Of a stretch of DNA of 64,000 nucleotides, positions 10,541 through 20,955 are shown in pieces. The notes under the pieces are model-generated. The model ran no database searches, was not told the origin of the DNA, and was given only the letters and a program-made list of their open reading frames with translations. This DNA comes from Clostridiales bacterium (lineage in GTDB: Bacteria; Bacillota; Clostridia; Monoglobales; WRBX01): assembly GCA_031261985.1 (NCBI GenBank), contig JAISIR010000020.1, forward strand, positions 124,001 to 188,000, written 5' to 3'. How positions within the stretch are numbered: position 1 is the first letter of the stretch; every line of letters starts with the position of its first letter. The translations under genes were made by a program, and so were the position numbers.

Positions 10541-12754
10541 TTATCTTGCCATGCTCAACTTAATAGTAGGTTTTGTTAGCATGCCCGAAATTTTTTTAGA
10601 AGCATTTTTGCCATAAGTTGCATACGTTGAATTTATAAGTTGCTCGGGTTTTTTATAAGTAGCTTTGTTAAATCTATTGGTAAAAAATTTTTCTACCTCT
10701 TTAGCGTTGTTAATATTTATCCCTGAGGTTTTTAAACTCGAGAGCGTTTCTAAAATATAATTTACAGATTCATAATTTTCTTTATAATGGTAGTCGCGAA
10801 TATCATTATTTGTTTTAGCTATATATTCTTGGCTAAATTCTAAAAATTTCGCTTCATTTTCGGTTAAAGTTTTTTTATTATCGAACAAGGCTTTACTCAA
10901 TAATTTTTGGCAGAATTTATTGATATTTTTTGTTACGTCCATAATTAAAAAATGATTATCGGGAATGCCGCAGATGGAAACACCCTCATAAATTTGTTTA
11001 TAAACTTCGTTGTAATGTGGGAGCTTCATCATTTTTTCGATTTCGTCTGCAACTCCAAGATATTTTTTGGTTTCATCTAAAGGGTCTATATCGTAATCGC
11101 CAATTTCATCGTTGATTTTAAAATTTTCTACTTTACAAATAAAATCTCTTACAGAATCAATAACTTCACGCATATACTCAGGTGTAAGCGGAGTATCGAT
11201 ATCGTCGATGTGTTTACTTGCGTGCTCTATTAAACGACGCAACCAATCGCGTAACGAATAACAAATTCCATATACATTACTACAACAATATTGTCTAAAA
11301 GTTTTAGGAATATAATATTTTGGGAAGTTATTTTTAATAAAGTTTATGGCGGGCATGTTTTTTGCTGCTTCGTCTAAAGATTCACCAACAGAGTTAAAAG
11401 TGCTTTTGCTCATATAATAAAAGAGCCTGAAATCTTCTATAAATTTGTAAATAGATTTATAGAATTTGTCTACGTCCTCGATAGGCGATTTTTCATCAGC
11501 GTTGTTGTCGAATATTGAATCTATGTATCGTTCAATAGTGTCCCAACAGTGTTTTCGGATGCTCCATAAAGTTTCTTGATTATTTTCATTTCTATCAAAA
11601 TTGTAATCCTTTAAAAAATAGTATTTATTATACGTTTTGCCTAGCTTAAACATAAAAGGCGCGTCATGTGTGTATTGCCAAATTCTAGACTTAGAATATT
11701 CTAGAATGTTATTTCCATTTTTTTCATCCTGCTTTGCAACACAGTTTAAAAATTTCTCAAATTCTGCTTGATATTGCTCATGTAAATATTCGATGTCTGA
11801 CTTGGCGTCATGGTTTTTTATAAGTGAATCTAGTACATTAACATTAATGCTTTCTAATAAATATTCGATGGCATTCTCGGAAAAATGCCCGTCGATTCTG
11901 GTTGATAAATTTCTACTAAAAGGTAGTGTTTTGTTTGTTATGTCCATAAGCTTTAAAAAATTATATTTCCTTGAATCGAATTTTAGCGTATCGGATGTTA
12001 AACTGTTAGAAAACAATGAGTAGGTAAGCAGGAAGTTTTCTACGTTATTATCCTTTATGCTGTCTGGGCCACATCTTAGCACACTTTTATATAAAGATTC
12101 TAACTCATTATAAAGTGCGTTTGAAAGACTTTCAATGGTTGGTTCGGTACTTGGTGCAATATCACTAATAGATGCGAATATATCTGACGGAGCTCCTTGT
12201 ACAAATTTTGATAAATTGTCATAAAGCACTATATAATCAGCTAACATTTTGATATTATTTGTTTGCCTTTTTATCATAATAGGTGAGAGAGGCGGGACAA
12301 TTGCGGCGTATACATTTAGATTCTTTTTTTGCTCTTTAACTAATTTTTTAACATCGTCAAAAAGTGGCGCGGTGTTGTTTATTGCATTCTCGCCGAAATT
12401 ATTAATTATTTTGATTATGGCGTTATTTGTTTGGGCAACAAGGGAGCTTGTTTTTTCGATTTCGTTTTTTAACGCGCTGGTGTACATAAGCGTTATTGCC
12501 TCGGCTTCTTGTTGGGGGGTAACTTGGTTTTTTTCGGATTCCATTGCAAAATAATCCAGCAAAATTTTGCGGGCGTTGTTGGTTTGGGCTAGCAATTCGT
12601 TAAGGTGTACAATTTCGTCTTGGGTATTGTTCATGTGTAAATCGGGGTGATATTTTTTAGCTATCTCTTTATAAGCATTATTAACTTGAGCCTCGGTTGC
12701 GTTTGGCTCGAGACCTAAAGTGTTAAATGCTTTTACGATTGATTCGGTTAACAT
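10541..12754 (-). CDS. J6: J-domain array protein, class A, lacks distal module
   Basis: 737 aa. J-domain HPD at 36-38. The class A body is closest to J9 over the segment after the linker (TNNAIIKIINNFG). YFLKDY lies near residue 384. Compared with J3, J8 and J10 the protein lacks about 75 residues: it stops right after the KKISGML segment, where the others continue into an IP-EEL module and a Pro-rich tail. It nevertheless ends SMAR, the same last four residues as J3. So the distal module was lost while the terminus was kept. Start ATG with AAAGGT upstream; 15 nt after the J7 stop. Confidence 0.87.
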   Translation of the reverse strand: MLTESIVKAFNTLGLEPNATEAQVNNAYKEIAKKYHPDLHMNNTQDEIVHLNELLAQTNNARKILLDYFAMESEKNQVTPQQEAEAITLMYTSALKNEIEKTSSLVAQTNNAIIKIINNFGENAINNTAPLFDDVKKLVKEQKKNLNVYAAIVPPLSPIMIKRQTNNIKMLADYIVLYDNLSKFVQGAPSDIFASISDIAPSTEPTIESLSNALYNELESLYKSVLRCGPDSIKDNNVENFLLTYSLFSNSLTSDTLKFDSRKYNFLKLMDITNKTLPFSRNLSTRIDGHFSENAIEYLLESINVNVLDSLIKNHDAKSDIEYLHEQYQAEFEKFLNCVAKQDEKNGNNILEYSKSRIWQYTHDAPFMFKLGKTYNKYYFLKDYNFDRNENNQETLWSIRKHCWDTIERYIDSIFDNNADEKSPIEDVDKFYKSIYKFIEDFRLFYYMSKSTFNSVGESLDEAAKNMPAINFIKNNFPKYYIPKTFRQYCCSNVYGICYSLRDWLRRLIEHASKHIDDIDTPLTPEYMREVIDSVRDFICKVENFKINDEIGDYDIDPLDETKKYLGVADEIEKMMKLPHYNEVYKQIYEGVSICGIPDNHFLIMDVTKNINKFCQKLLSKALFDNKKTLTENEAKFLEFSQEYIAKTNNDIRDYHYKENYESVNYILETLSSLKTSGININNAKEVEKFFTNRFNKATYKKPEQLINSTYATYGKNASKKISGMLTKPTIKLSMAR

Positions 12755-12769
12755 AATTTTAATCTACCT

Positions 12770-14014
12770 TTAACGTGATATTGCTTGAGCGGGAGGAGGG
12801 GGCGAGGGCGAAGAATCGGGAGTGGGCTGGGGCTGGGGCTGGGGCGCGTTAGATATGGTATAATATTTATAAAGTGATAAATCGAGATTTTTAAGTATTT
12901 TGCTATAATCATCACCAGATGCGTTAACAAGTAGGGAAGTAGCAATTTTGGTGTAGCGTTGACAAGTTTTTATATTACGATTATCAGCTTTATCGGCAAA
13001 GATTTTCAAAAACTCTATAGCCTGGTCGGGTGAAATTTCGTACTGATTCTTTTCAATGATAATAGAAATTACATCATGATTACTTGGCAACAATTTATAA
13101 ATAGCGATTAATTCTTGAGTGGTCGCAGCGGTTTCGAGGATGTTTAAGCAAGTTTTAAGGTGAGGGATTATGCCTGCGCCGCTCCAATCGCTAAATGCCC
13201 AAGAAATATCGGAATTTGCTGTGTTTATCGTTTGTTGATTTAAGCCCATGGAGGGATATTTTGGTGCTGCTTTGTCTAGCAATGCTCTAAGTTCATTTTG
13301 TGAATGAGGGTCTTTTATCCCGTTAATTAAAGAATCTTTAATGCGTGAGATATCTACTTCGGCTAGAGTTTTACTTTGCATAGCAGCCTTGCCGATTTTT
13401 AGTGACTGTTCCAATGTAAAGTTTTTTGAGCAGTGAAACACATGCCCAAGCGTTACCACTTCGCATCTGCCAAGGTTTTTATTAGAATCTTCAATTTTGT
13501 AGAAATATACTTCAAGAGCAGGGCTTTTAGGCAAAAGAGCTTCAAGCCTTTTGCGGCTATTTTCAGCATTGCTTATATATTGACATATTTTTGGTTGCAC
13601 ATTGTTGATGAACTCTACAATATAATTGAAAATAATGTCGATTTGATTAGGGTTATAATCAAGCTGCAAGGGAATTGTTGACGAATTATCTATAATAGCG
13701 TTTGCTTCTTGCAAATTAGCTTTGATGTTTTGGATTAAAATGTTAATTTCTTCTTTTTTAGCTTCTTTAGGCGTAACTTTGGCTTTTTCGGATTCGATTT
13801 CTAAATATTTTAGCAAAAATTTGCGCGCGGAATTTAGCTCAGCTTGAAGTTTGTTAAGACGCTCTTGTTCTTCTGCGTCGTTTTTATTGGCAGCTAAATC
13901 GGGGTGATATTTTTTAGTCAGCTCTTTATAGGCACTATTAACTTGAGCCTCGGTTGCGCCGAACTCTAGCTCTAGGGTAGTATATGCAGTTTTGATTAGT
14001 TCAGCGTGTGTCAT
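12770..14014 (-). CDS. J7: short J-domain array protein, class E
   Basis: 414 aa, one of the two short members. J-domain with HPD at 37-39 and linker AKVTPKEAKK. The ~270-residue body has no obvious counterpart in the other members and no domain I recognise. The C-terminus is a striking Pro/Gln/Ser tail (PQPQPQPTP followed by SPSPPPP) ending AISR. The repetitive tail DNA also leaves a spurious long reading frame in another phase. Start ATG with AAAGGA upstream, 22 nt after the J8 stop. Confidence 0.86.
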   Translation of the reverse strand: MTHAELIKTAYTTLELEFGATEAQVNSAYKELTKKYHPDLAANKNDAEEQERLNKLQAELNSARKFLLKYLEIESEKAKVTPKEAKKEEINILIQNIKANLQEANAIIDNSSTIPLQLDYNPNQIDIIFNYIVEFINNVQPKICQYISNAENSRKRLEALLPKSPALEVYFYKIEDSNKNLGRCEVVTLGHVFHCSKNFTLEQSLKIGKAAMQSKTLAEVDISRIKDSLINGIKDPHSQNELRALLDKAAPKYPSMGLNQQTINTANSDISWAFSDWSGAGIIPHLKTCLNILETAATTQELIAIYKLLPSNHDVISIIIEKNQYEISPDQAIEFLKIFADKADNRNIKTCQRYTKIATSLLVNASGDDYSKILKNLDLSLYKYYTISNAPQPQPQPTPDSSPSPPPPAQAISR

Positions 14015-14036
14015 TAGTACGTTCCTTTGTTTTAAT

Positions 14037-16481
14037 TTATCTCGTCATATTCATAGCAGGCGCGGGTGGAGGAGGCGCAGGCTGAATGTTTAGCCCTGTA
14101 TATTCATTAATTCTTTTGATGATATTGGTGTCTAGGTTATTTTTATATTTTTCGATTATTGGAATTAATTCTTCAGCGGGGATTTTTGTTGCCTTGATGG
14201 CTGCAAGAGACAGCCAATGTACATCAGGCGAGCGTTTTATATCGCGCTTAATATAAGATTTTAACAGCATAAGCGCAATTTTTTTAGCGGCGGTTTCGCC
14301 ATAAGTAGTTGTAGCTAGTTCAATAATATCCTCGGGGTATTTATAAAGGCTTTTGTTAAATTTATTGGCAACAAATTTTTCTACCTCATTAGCGTTGTTA
14401 ATATCTATCTCTGAATCTTTTAAGTTTTCAAGTGTTTTTAATAAATAAATTGCAGATTCATGCTCTTTTCTAGAATTAAAGTATGCAACATCTTTATATA
14501 CATTAGCTAAAAATTCTTTAGTAAATTCTAAAAAATGCTCGTCGGTTTTTGTTAAAGTTTTATCGCTATCGAACAAAGCTTTAATTAATAACTTTTGGTA
14601 GAACTTATTGATATTTCCTGTAACTGATGCAATTATCTGTTTATAATTAGGATAAGGATTATGTAATGAAAAATTGTCATAGATTTTTTTATGAATCTCG
14701 TTATAGTGTGGAAGTTTCATGATTTTTTCCATTTCTTCAGCAAGTTTTAGGTAACTATTTATAGTGTAAAATTCGTTACGATTACTACAAAGACTCGGAT
14801 TATCAAAGTAATAGGACGGCTCATTTTTTTTATTAAAATCCTCTGCTTTATTGCTAAAATCGCGTACGGAATCAATAAATCTACTAAAATCTTCAGGGTT
14901 ATTTTGATTCCCTGCTTTATCAGCGTTTTTAACCTCGTGTTTTATTACATTGAAAGTTAAATTGGCTATCGCGGCGTATAATTCAGTTGAATTGATACAA
15001 CTTCTGTTCTTAAATTGCTTTTCAAAGTAAAAACCGCTAAAGTTATTTTTGATAAATGCAAAAGTAGGTAAGTTATTTGGAATCTGTCTTAATTCATACG
15101 CAATTTTACTATAATTGCGGTCATCAGATAGTTTAAAATCTGCTAAAAATTTGCTGACTGATTCGCTGAATTTAATCGGGTCATCTATAGCGCTGGGGTT
15201 ATCATTATTCTGCTTGCTAAATATTGATGTTGTATATTTTCTAAATAAATTGTAAGTATATTTTTTGATACTTTTTAAAACTTCTAAGGTGTTTCTGTTA
15301 TTTTCAAACTTATAATCTTTTAAAAAATAGTATTCTTTATGTGATTTTGCTAATCTAAAGAAACGCGACGAGTCATTTAGGTATTTTGGTAATTTATCTT
15401 TAACATAAACGCGGATGCTAAGCCAATCTAAATCTTGCGTTTTAATACAATCTATGAATTTCTTGAATTCTTCTTCATAAGTTTCTTGTAAATTTGCAAA
15501 ATTAGTATTAGGATTATTCACAATGGAATTTAATGCATTAACATTAATGTTTTCTAGTAGATAATCCATGCCTGCAGTTGCAAGTTGCTTCTCTGAATTA
15601 AATGGAAAACACTTAGTAAAAGGTAGCGATAAGTTTGTTATGCTAATAAGTCTTAAGTAATCGTATTCATCTTCGTAAAAATTGTCATGCTCTATCTCTA
15701 TTGGAGTTATATCTCGTATTGCACCTCTAAAAAACGAGTAATAGATATTGAGGAAGTCCCATACCTCTTTACTATTTATATTAGTGGGCCCATTTTTTTG
15801 CACATTATCGAAAATAACTTTTATTTCGTTGTTAAGCACACTAGATAGCATATTAATTGTAGGGTTATCATTTGATGAAGCTTTGGCAATGTAATCAACC
15901 GAAGCTATTATTTCCGGCAGAGTTTCATTTGCAATTTTTGATAAGTAGCTATAAGAGGTTATATGTTCATTTAATTGTTTAATATTTTTTGTTTGCATGT
16001 TTATTAACAGGGGCGTGGCGAAGGCGGAGCATTTATCTAAAATTTCTTTTTGCTCGGCAACTAATTCTTTAGCATCGTTAAAAAGTGGGGCAGCGTTGTT
16101 TATTGATTGATGACCAAAATCAGCAATTATGCGGTTGATAGAAGTTTCTGCTTGGTTAATCACAAGTTTTGTTTTATCGATTTCGTTTTTTAATGCGTTA
16201 GTGTACATAAGCCTTATTGCTTTTTCTTGTTCTTTTTCCGAAACTTCTTGTTTATCCTTTTGAAGGTCAAAATATTCTTGTAGTGTATCGCGCGCGTAAT
16301 TTAGTTCTGCTTGAATGTGACCAAGACGCTCTTGTTCTTCTGTGTCGTTTTTATTGGCAGCTAAATCGGGGTGATATTTTTTAGAGAGGATTTTATAGGC
16401 AGCCTTAACTTGAGCCTCGGTTGCGCCGAACTCTAGATTTAAGGTAGCGTATGCGGTTTTGATTAGTTCAGTGTGTGTCAT
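14037..16481 (-). CDS. J8: J-domain array protein, class A
   Basis: 814 aa and collinear with J3 over its whole length. HPD at 37-39, EVSEKEQEK linker, class A body with IIADFG, YFLKDY near residue 390, a MEKIMKLPHYNE segment, the distal IPAEELIPII module, and a tail APPPPAPAMNMTR. A good reference for the complete class A architecture. Start ATG with GAGGAA upstream. The 33-bp gene junction upstream of its start is almost identical to the junction between J9 and J10, a footprint of tandem duplication. Confidence 0.88.
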   Translation of the reverse strand: MTHTELIKTAYATLNLEFGATEAQVKAAYKILSKKYHPDLAANKNDTEEQERLGHIQAELNYARDTLQEYFDLQKDKQEVSEKEQEKAIRLMYTNALKNEIDKTKLVINQAETSINRIIADFGHQSINNAAPLFNDAKELVAEQKEILDKCSAFATPLLINMQTKNIKQLNEHITSYSYLSKIANETLPEIIASVDYIAKASSNDNPTINMLSSVLNNEIKVIFDNVQKNGPTNINSKEVWDFLNIYYSFFRGAIRDITPIEIEHDNFYEDEYDYLRLISITNLSLPFTKCFPFNSEKQLATAGMDYLLENINVNALNSIVNNPNTNFANLQETYEEEFKKFIDCIKTQDLDWLSIRVYVKDKLPKYLNDSSRFFRLAKSHKEYYFLKDYKFENNRNTLEVLKSIKKYTYNLFRKYTTSIFSKQNNDNPSAIDDPIKFSESVSKFLADFKLSDDRNYSKIAYELRQIPNNLPTFAFIKNNFSGFYFEKQFKNRSCINSTELYAAIANLTFNVIKHEVKNADKAGNQNNPEDFSRFIDSVRDFSNKAEDFNKKNEPSYYFDNPSLCSNRNEFYTINSYLKLAEEMEKIMKLPHYNEIHKKIYDNFSLHNPYPNYKQIIASVTGNINKFYQKLLIKALFDSDKTLTKTDEHFLEFTKEFLANVYKDVAYFNSRKEHESAIYLLKTLENLKDSEIDINNANEVEKFVANKFNKSLYKYPEDIIELATTTYGETAAKKIALMLLKSYIKRDIKRSPDVHWLSLAAIKATKIPAEELIPIIEKYKNNLDTNIIKRINEYTGLNIQPAPPPPAPAMNMTR

Positions 16482-16495
16482 TTAGTTATTCCTCA

Positions 16496-18358
16496 TTATC
16501 GGCTTAGTGTTTGAGCAGGAGCAGGAGGGGGTGTGGGCGGAGGGGGCGTGGGTTCGATATTTAAATCTTTAGTTTCGTTTATACCTTTGATAACAATATC
16601 GATTTGCAGGTTATCTTTGTATTTATAAATTATTGGAAACAATTCTTCAAGGGGAATTACTTCAACCCAGTTGAATTTACCAGATAGCAGATTAAACGGC
16701 TCGGGGTGGTCAATATCGTACTTAATAGAAGCTTCTATTAGCATAAGCGCCATTTTTTTAGCAGCCTCTTTGCCATAATCATGCTTTGTTATATTTATAA
16801 TTTCTTTTGGCAAGTTGTAAACGGATTTGTTAAACTTATCGGCAACAAATTTTTCTACCTCTTTAGCGTTGTTAATATCTACCCCAGAGCTTTTTATACC
16901 ATCTAACGTTTCTAAAATATAATTTGCAGACTCATAAGCTTTTTTATATTCCTCTTTATAATCTTCGTTGAAAACTCCCCCCCAATTTGGGTCGTTGATA
17001 TATTTATCTGCATAAGCTAAATATTCTTTGCCAAATTCTAAAAATTGCTGTTCACTTTTTGTCAAAGTTTTTTCTTTATCGAACAAGGCTTTAATCAATA
17101 GTTTTTGACGGAATATGTTGATATTCTCTATAACCTCTGTAATTAAAAATTCATAAGAATCGACATTGCCAAACCAAACATCATTATAAATTTGTTTAAA
17201 AATATCATTATAGTGTGGAAGCTTCATCATTTTTTCTATTTCTTCAGCAGTTTTAACGGAAGCATTTATTTCGTCTAATAGAGTTATATTGTGGTCGACC
17301 TCTTCAAAACTTTTTGCTTTATCAACAAGTCCTCCTAGCGATTCAATATATTCGCGAATATATTTTGGGGTAAGCGGAGTTTTTTCGGGCGTGGTGTTAT
17401 CAAACGCATAATCTAGAAAATTCTTACACCATTTATTTAGTTCATAATAAATTCCATACGACTGGTCCCTATCGTATTTTCCAAAAAGTTCATTAATTTT
17501 TAAATCATCTGGCATTTTGTTTATTATGCTGACAAGTTTTAAAAAATTGCCTAGCTCTGAATCGAATTCTTCTCTTGTCCATCTTGGCAGCATATCGGAT
17601 ATTGGACCCCTAAAAAACGAGAAGCAGGTATCTAGGAAGGAATCTAAGCTTTTCATATCTTTTATGTCGGCTAACCCATTCTCTTGCACTCTATCGTATA
17701 GATATGTTAGACCGTCATTTAGTCTAGTTGAAAAAAGGTCAATGGTAGGTATGGCATCTATTTGAGGCTCGGCGAATATGTCTGGCAGAATTCCTTTTAA
17801 AAATTTTGATAAATTGTCATAAACAGTTATATATTCACCTAGCGATTTGATATTATTTGTTTGAGCTTTCAACCAACTAGGTGAGACACGAGGGATATGT
17901 GCGGAGTATTTATTAAGATTCTCGCTTTGCTCGTTAAATAATTTTTTAGCATAGTCAAAAAGTGGCGCAGCGATGTTTATTGTTTGCGCACCAAAATCAT
18001 TGATTATTTTCCTCATGGCATTATTTGTTTGGGTAAGGAAGTAACTTACTTTTTTCATATCACTTTTTAGTGCACTAGCGTACATAAGAGTTATTGCCTC
18101 GGCTTCTTCTTCGGGAGTAACTTGAGCTTTTTCGGCTTCGATTGCAAAATAATCGAGCAGAGTTTTGCGCGCGGCATTTGCTTGGACTAAAAGGTCGTTG
18201 CGGTGCTCAATTTCTTCGGGAGTTAAGTTATCGTGGTTGATATCGGGATGATATTTTTTGGCTATCTGTTTATAGGCACTATTAACTTGAGCCGCGGTTG
18301 CACCGACCTTTAACCCTAAAGTTTCATATGCGGTTTTGATTTGTTCAGAGTATGTCAT
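16496..18358 (-). CDS. J9: J-domain array protein, class A with internal deletion
   Basis: 620 aa. HPD at 37-39; J-domain and flanking segments are class A, closest to J6. Aligned by eye with J6 and J8 it lacks roughly 190 residues in the middle: after an IINK segment it jumps directly to the region equivalent to the GICYSLRDW part of J6, so the YFLKDY motif is gone. The frame is maintained, the distal module (IPLEELFPII) is present, and the Pro-rich tail ends TLSR. This looks like a natural in-frame deletion rather than decay. Start ATG, GAGGAA ribosome binding site, 14 nt after the J10 stop. Confidence 0.87.
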   Translation of the reverse strand: MTYSEQIKTAYETLGLKVGATAAQVNSAYKQIAKKYHPDINHDNLTPEEIEHRNDLLVQANAARKTLLDYFAIEAEKAQVTPEEEAEAITLMYASALKSDMKKVSYFLTQTNNAMRKIINDFGAQTINIAAPLFDYAKKLFNEQSENLNKYSAHIPRVSPSWLKAQTNNIKSLGEYITVYDNLSKFLKGILPDIFAEPQIDAIPTIDLFSTRLNDGLTYLYDRVQENGLADIKDMKSLDSFLDTCFSFFRGPISDMLPRWTREEFDSELGNFLKLVSIINKMPDDLKINELFGKYDRDQSYGIYYELNKWCKNFLDYAFDNTTPEKTPLTPKYIREYIESLGGLVDKAKSFEEVDHNITLLDEINASVKTAEEIEKMMKLPHYNDIFKQIYNDVWFGNVDSYEFLITEVIENINIFRQKLLIKALFDKEKTLTKSEQQFLEFGKEYLAYADKYINDPNWGGVFNEDYKEEYKKAYESANYILETLDGIKSSGVDINNAKEVEKFVADKFNKSVYNLPKEIINITKHDYGKEAAKKMALMLIEASIKYDIDHPEPFNLLSGKFNWVEVIPLEELFPIIYKYKDNLQIDIVIKGINETKDLNIEPTPPPPTPPPAPAQTLSR

Positions 18359-18372
18359 TTAGTTATTCCTCA

Positions 18373-20811
18373 TTATCGGCTGAGTGTTTGAGTAGGCGCG
18401 GGTGGAGGGGGTGTAGGTTGAATGTTTAGCCCTGTAAATTTGTTTATTTGTTCAATGAAACGTGTGGCGATTTTATCTTTATATTTATTAATTATTGGGC
18501 TGAGCTCTTCAGAGGGGATTGCGTTAGTCCAGATGATTTCGATAAATGGCGGATGAAAATAATCATCATCGTTTTTAATGTTATACTCAAGAGAAGGCTC
18601 TAGCAGCATAAGTGCAATTTTTTTAGCGGCATCGTCGCCATAAGTGCTACTCGTTAGTTTTATAATATCTTGGGGACGTTCAAAAATATTTTTGTTAAAT
18701 CTATTGGCAACAAATTTTTGTATCTCTTTAGAATTGTTAATATCTAGCCCAGAGTTTTTTAAACTATCTAGAGTTTCTTGAATATGTGTTGCAGATTTAT
18801 AATGCACTTGAAAATCCCTATGAATAAAATCTTTATCTGCATTAGATAAATACTCTTTGCTGAATTCTAAAAAATGCTCGTCGTTTTCTGTTAAAGTTTT
18901 ATCGCTATCGAACATGGCTTTAATCAATAACTTTTGGTAGGATTTATCGATGTTTGCTGTAACAGTTTTTATTAAAAACCAATCTTCAATACTATAGAAA
19001 GCATCTTTATAGATTTGTTTGCAAACGTCATTATGGTGCGGAAGTTTCATCATTTTTTCCATTTCCTCGGCAGTTTTGAGGATTTTTCTTATTCTACTAA
19101 AGTAGCCTTCATGAGAAAAGTTTTTGGAATACACATTTGCAATCTCCCAATCTTCTACTGTTTTAGTAAAATTGCTTACAGTGTCAATAAATTCGCGTAA
19201 ATATTTAGGGGTAATTGGATTCCCTGATGCATTGGTGTTTTCCCATGCGTATCTTATTAGATGGGAAGATAAGGTTGCTATGTTCTCATATAATTTATCT
19301 GCGTAGGTATAACATTTATCCTTAAAATCATTCTCAAGGAGAAAACCGCTAAAGTTATTTTTGATAAATGCCAAAGATGGGAAGTTAAGTGCAATAAAAT
19401 ATAAGCGAGCTCCAACATTTACATATTCAGATATTCTTTTATTAGCTTGCAGTTCAAAATCGGCTATAAATTTGTTGATGGATTCGCTGAATTTAAACGG
19501 GTCGTCTAGAGCACTTGGTGTATCGTTATTCTGTTTACTAAATATTGATGTTGTATATTGCTTAACTAAATCTTCGGTATAATTTCCGATGCTGCTTAAA
19601 AGTTCAAAGGAATTTTTTGGGGTTTCTAAATTGTAATCCTTTAAAAAATAGTATTGCTTATTAGCTTTTGCAAATTTAAAAAAGTGAGAAACTTCATCTT
19701 GTAATTCTGTGAAGGCGTTATCGGCGCGATAAAGGATGTCGCTGCCCTTTGGATGCTGTTCTGCAATACTATTTAAAATTTTGAAAAATTTTACACGGTA
19801 ATACTGTTCTGAAAGTTGAGGATTAACATAATCGTTTTTTAGAAGCGAGTCTTTTAGATGAGCGTCGATATTTTGTAATAGATAATCGATGGCATCATTA
19901 AAACTTTCGACCTTTGTGTTATTGTTGAAACTTTTATTTAAGGGTAGTTTTTCGTTTATTAAGTTAATAAGTCTTATAAAATCATATGTGTATTTATCAA
20001 AGTTATCATTTACGTTAGATACTATCTCTTTTGGCAATCTAAGTGCACCTAAACATTTTAAAAACGAGTAATAATCATCTAGAAAGCGACCGACATTTTT
20101 ATCTTTTATGCTGGCTGGACCGTTGCTTTTCACACTATTTTTTAAGGCTTCTAATTCATTCTTAAATGCGTCTAGAACAACTTGAATAGTGGGTTCAGTT
20201 TCTGGCGGAATTTTGGCAGCATCATTAAACAAATTTAATGCTTTTGGCAGAGTTTCGCTTGCGGTATATGAAAAATAATCAAAAAAACTTATATATTCCT
20301 CTAGCTGTTGAATATTTTTTGTTTGCATGCTTACAAAGATAGGGCTGGCAAGTGTGGAGTATTTATTTAAAATCTCTTTTTGCTCGGCAACTAATTTTTC
20401 GGCATCGTTAAAAAGCGGCTTGGCATTGTTAAATGCTTGCGCACCAAAATTTACAAGCATGTGTTTTATAGAATCTTCTGTTTTGCAAATAAAAGATTTT
20501 GTTTTGTCAAGCTCTTGTTTAAATATAGCGTTATACATAAGCGTTATTGCTTTGGCTTGTTCTTTTTCGGAAACTTGTTCTTTATCCTTTTGAAGGTCGA
20601 AATATTCTTGTAGTATATCGCGCGCGTAATTTAGTTGGGCTTGAAGGTTGTTAAGCCGCTCTTGTTCTTTTGCGTCGTTTTTATTGGCAGCTAAATCGGG
20701 GTGATATTTTTTAGAAAGGGTTTTATAGGCAACTTTAACTTGAGCCTCGGTTGCGGTTGGCTCTAAACCTAAAGTGTTAAGAGCGTTTTGGATTTGTTCA
20801 GAGTATGTCAT
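18373..20811 (-). CDS. J10: J-domain array protein, class A
   Basis: 812 aa from the ATG chosen here. An upstream in-frame GTG, three codons earlier, overlaps the GAGGTG ribosome binding site and is unlikely to be used. HPD at 37-39; class A body closest to J1; YFLKDY near residue 390; distal module IPSEELSPII; tail PTPPPPAPTQTLSR, nearly the same as J9. The gene is preceded by the only sizeable gap inside the array, which holds a MITE-like repeat, so expression of J10-J1 could be uncoupled from the upstream genes. Confidence 0.88.
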   Translation of the reverse strand: MTYSEQIQNALNTLGLEPTATEAQVKVAYKTLSKKYHPDLAANKNDAKEQERLNNLQAQLNYARDILQEYFDLQKDKEQVSEKEQAKAITLMYNAIFKQELDKTKSFICKTEDSIKHMLVNFGAQAFNNAKPLFNDAEKLVAEQKEILNKYSTLASPIFVSMQTKNIQQLEEYISFFDYFSYTASETLPKALNLFNDAAKIPPETEPTIQVVLDAFKNELEALKNSVKSNGPASIKDKNVGRFLDDYYSFLKCLGALRLPKEIVSNVNDNFDKYTYDFIRLINLINEKLPLNKSFNNNTKVESFNDAIDYLLQNIDAHLKDSLLKNDYVNPQLSEQYYRVKFFKILNSIAEQHPKGSDILYRADNAFTELQDEVSHFFKFAKANKQYYFLKDYNLETPKNSFELLSSIGNYTEDLVKQYTTSIFSKQNNDTPSALDDPFKFSESINKFIADFELQANKRISEYVNVGARLYFIALNFPSLAFIKNNFSGFLLENDFKDKCYTYADKLYENIATLSSHLIRYAWENTNASGNPITPKYLREFIDTVSNFTKTVEDWEIANVYSKNFSHEGYFSRIRKILKTAEEMEKMMKLPHHNDVCKQIYKDAFYSIEDWFLIKTVTANIDKSYQKLLIKAMFDSDKTLTENDEHFLEFSKEYLSNADKDFIHRDFQVHYKSATHIQETLDSLKNSGLDINNSKEIQKFVANRFNKNIFERPQDIIKLTSSTYGDDAAKKIALMLLEPSLEYNIKNDDDYFHPPFIEIIWTNAIPSEELSPIINKYKDKIATRFIEQINKFTGLNIQPTPPPPAPTQTLSR

Positions 20812-20840
20812 ATAATTCACCTCATTTGTAAAAGAATCTA

Positions 20841-20939
20841 TGTCATTGCGGGCTCGACCCGCAATCTACACACTATGTCGTAATCGTCTGCTATCATTCG
20901 TTTTTTGCGTGTAGATGCCGGATCAAGTCCGGCATGACA
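20841..20939. repeat. MITE-like element, copy 1
   Basis: A 99-bp element with imperfect ~30-bp terminal inverted repeats beginning TGTCATTGCGGGCTCGACC on the left and ending in the complement of TGTCATGCCGGACTTGATCC on the right. Each end is itself a small hairpin, so the whole can fold as a cloverleaf. It lies between J10 and J11. The core shares TATCATTC and the TAGAT ends with the copy at 40712-40812. It encodes nothing; such elements are usually mobilised in trans. If transcribed it may act as a processing site or weak terminator in the array mRNA. Confidence 0.8.
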
Positions 20940-20955
20940 GGATTTCTATAATTAT

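Noticed and set aside
12748-12945. 65-codon frame in another phase at the end of J7
   Set aside because: Produced by the Pro-rich repetitive tail of J7; low-complexity translation and no start context.
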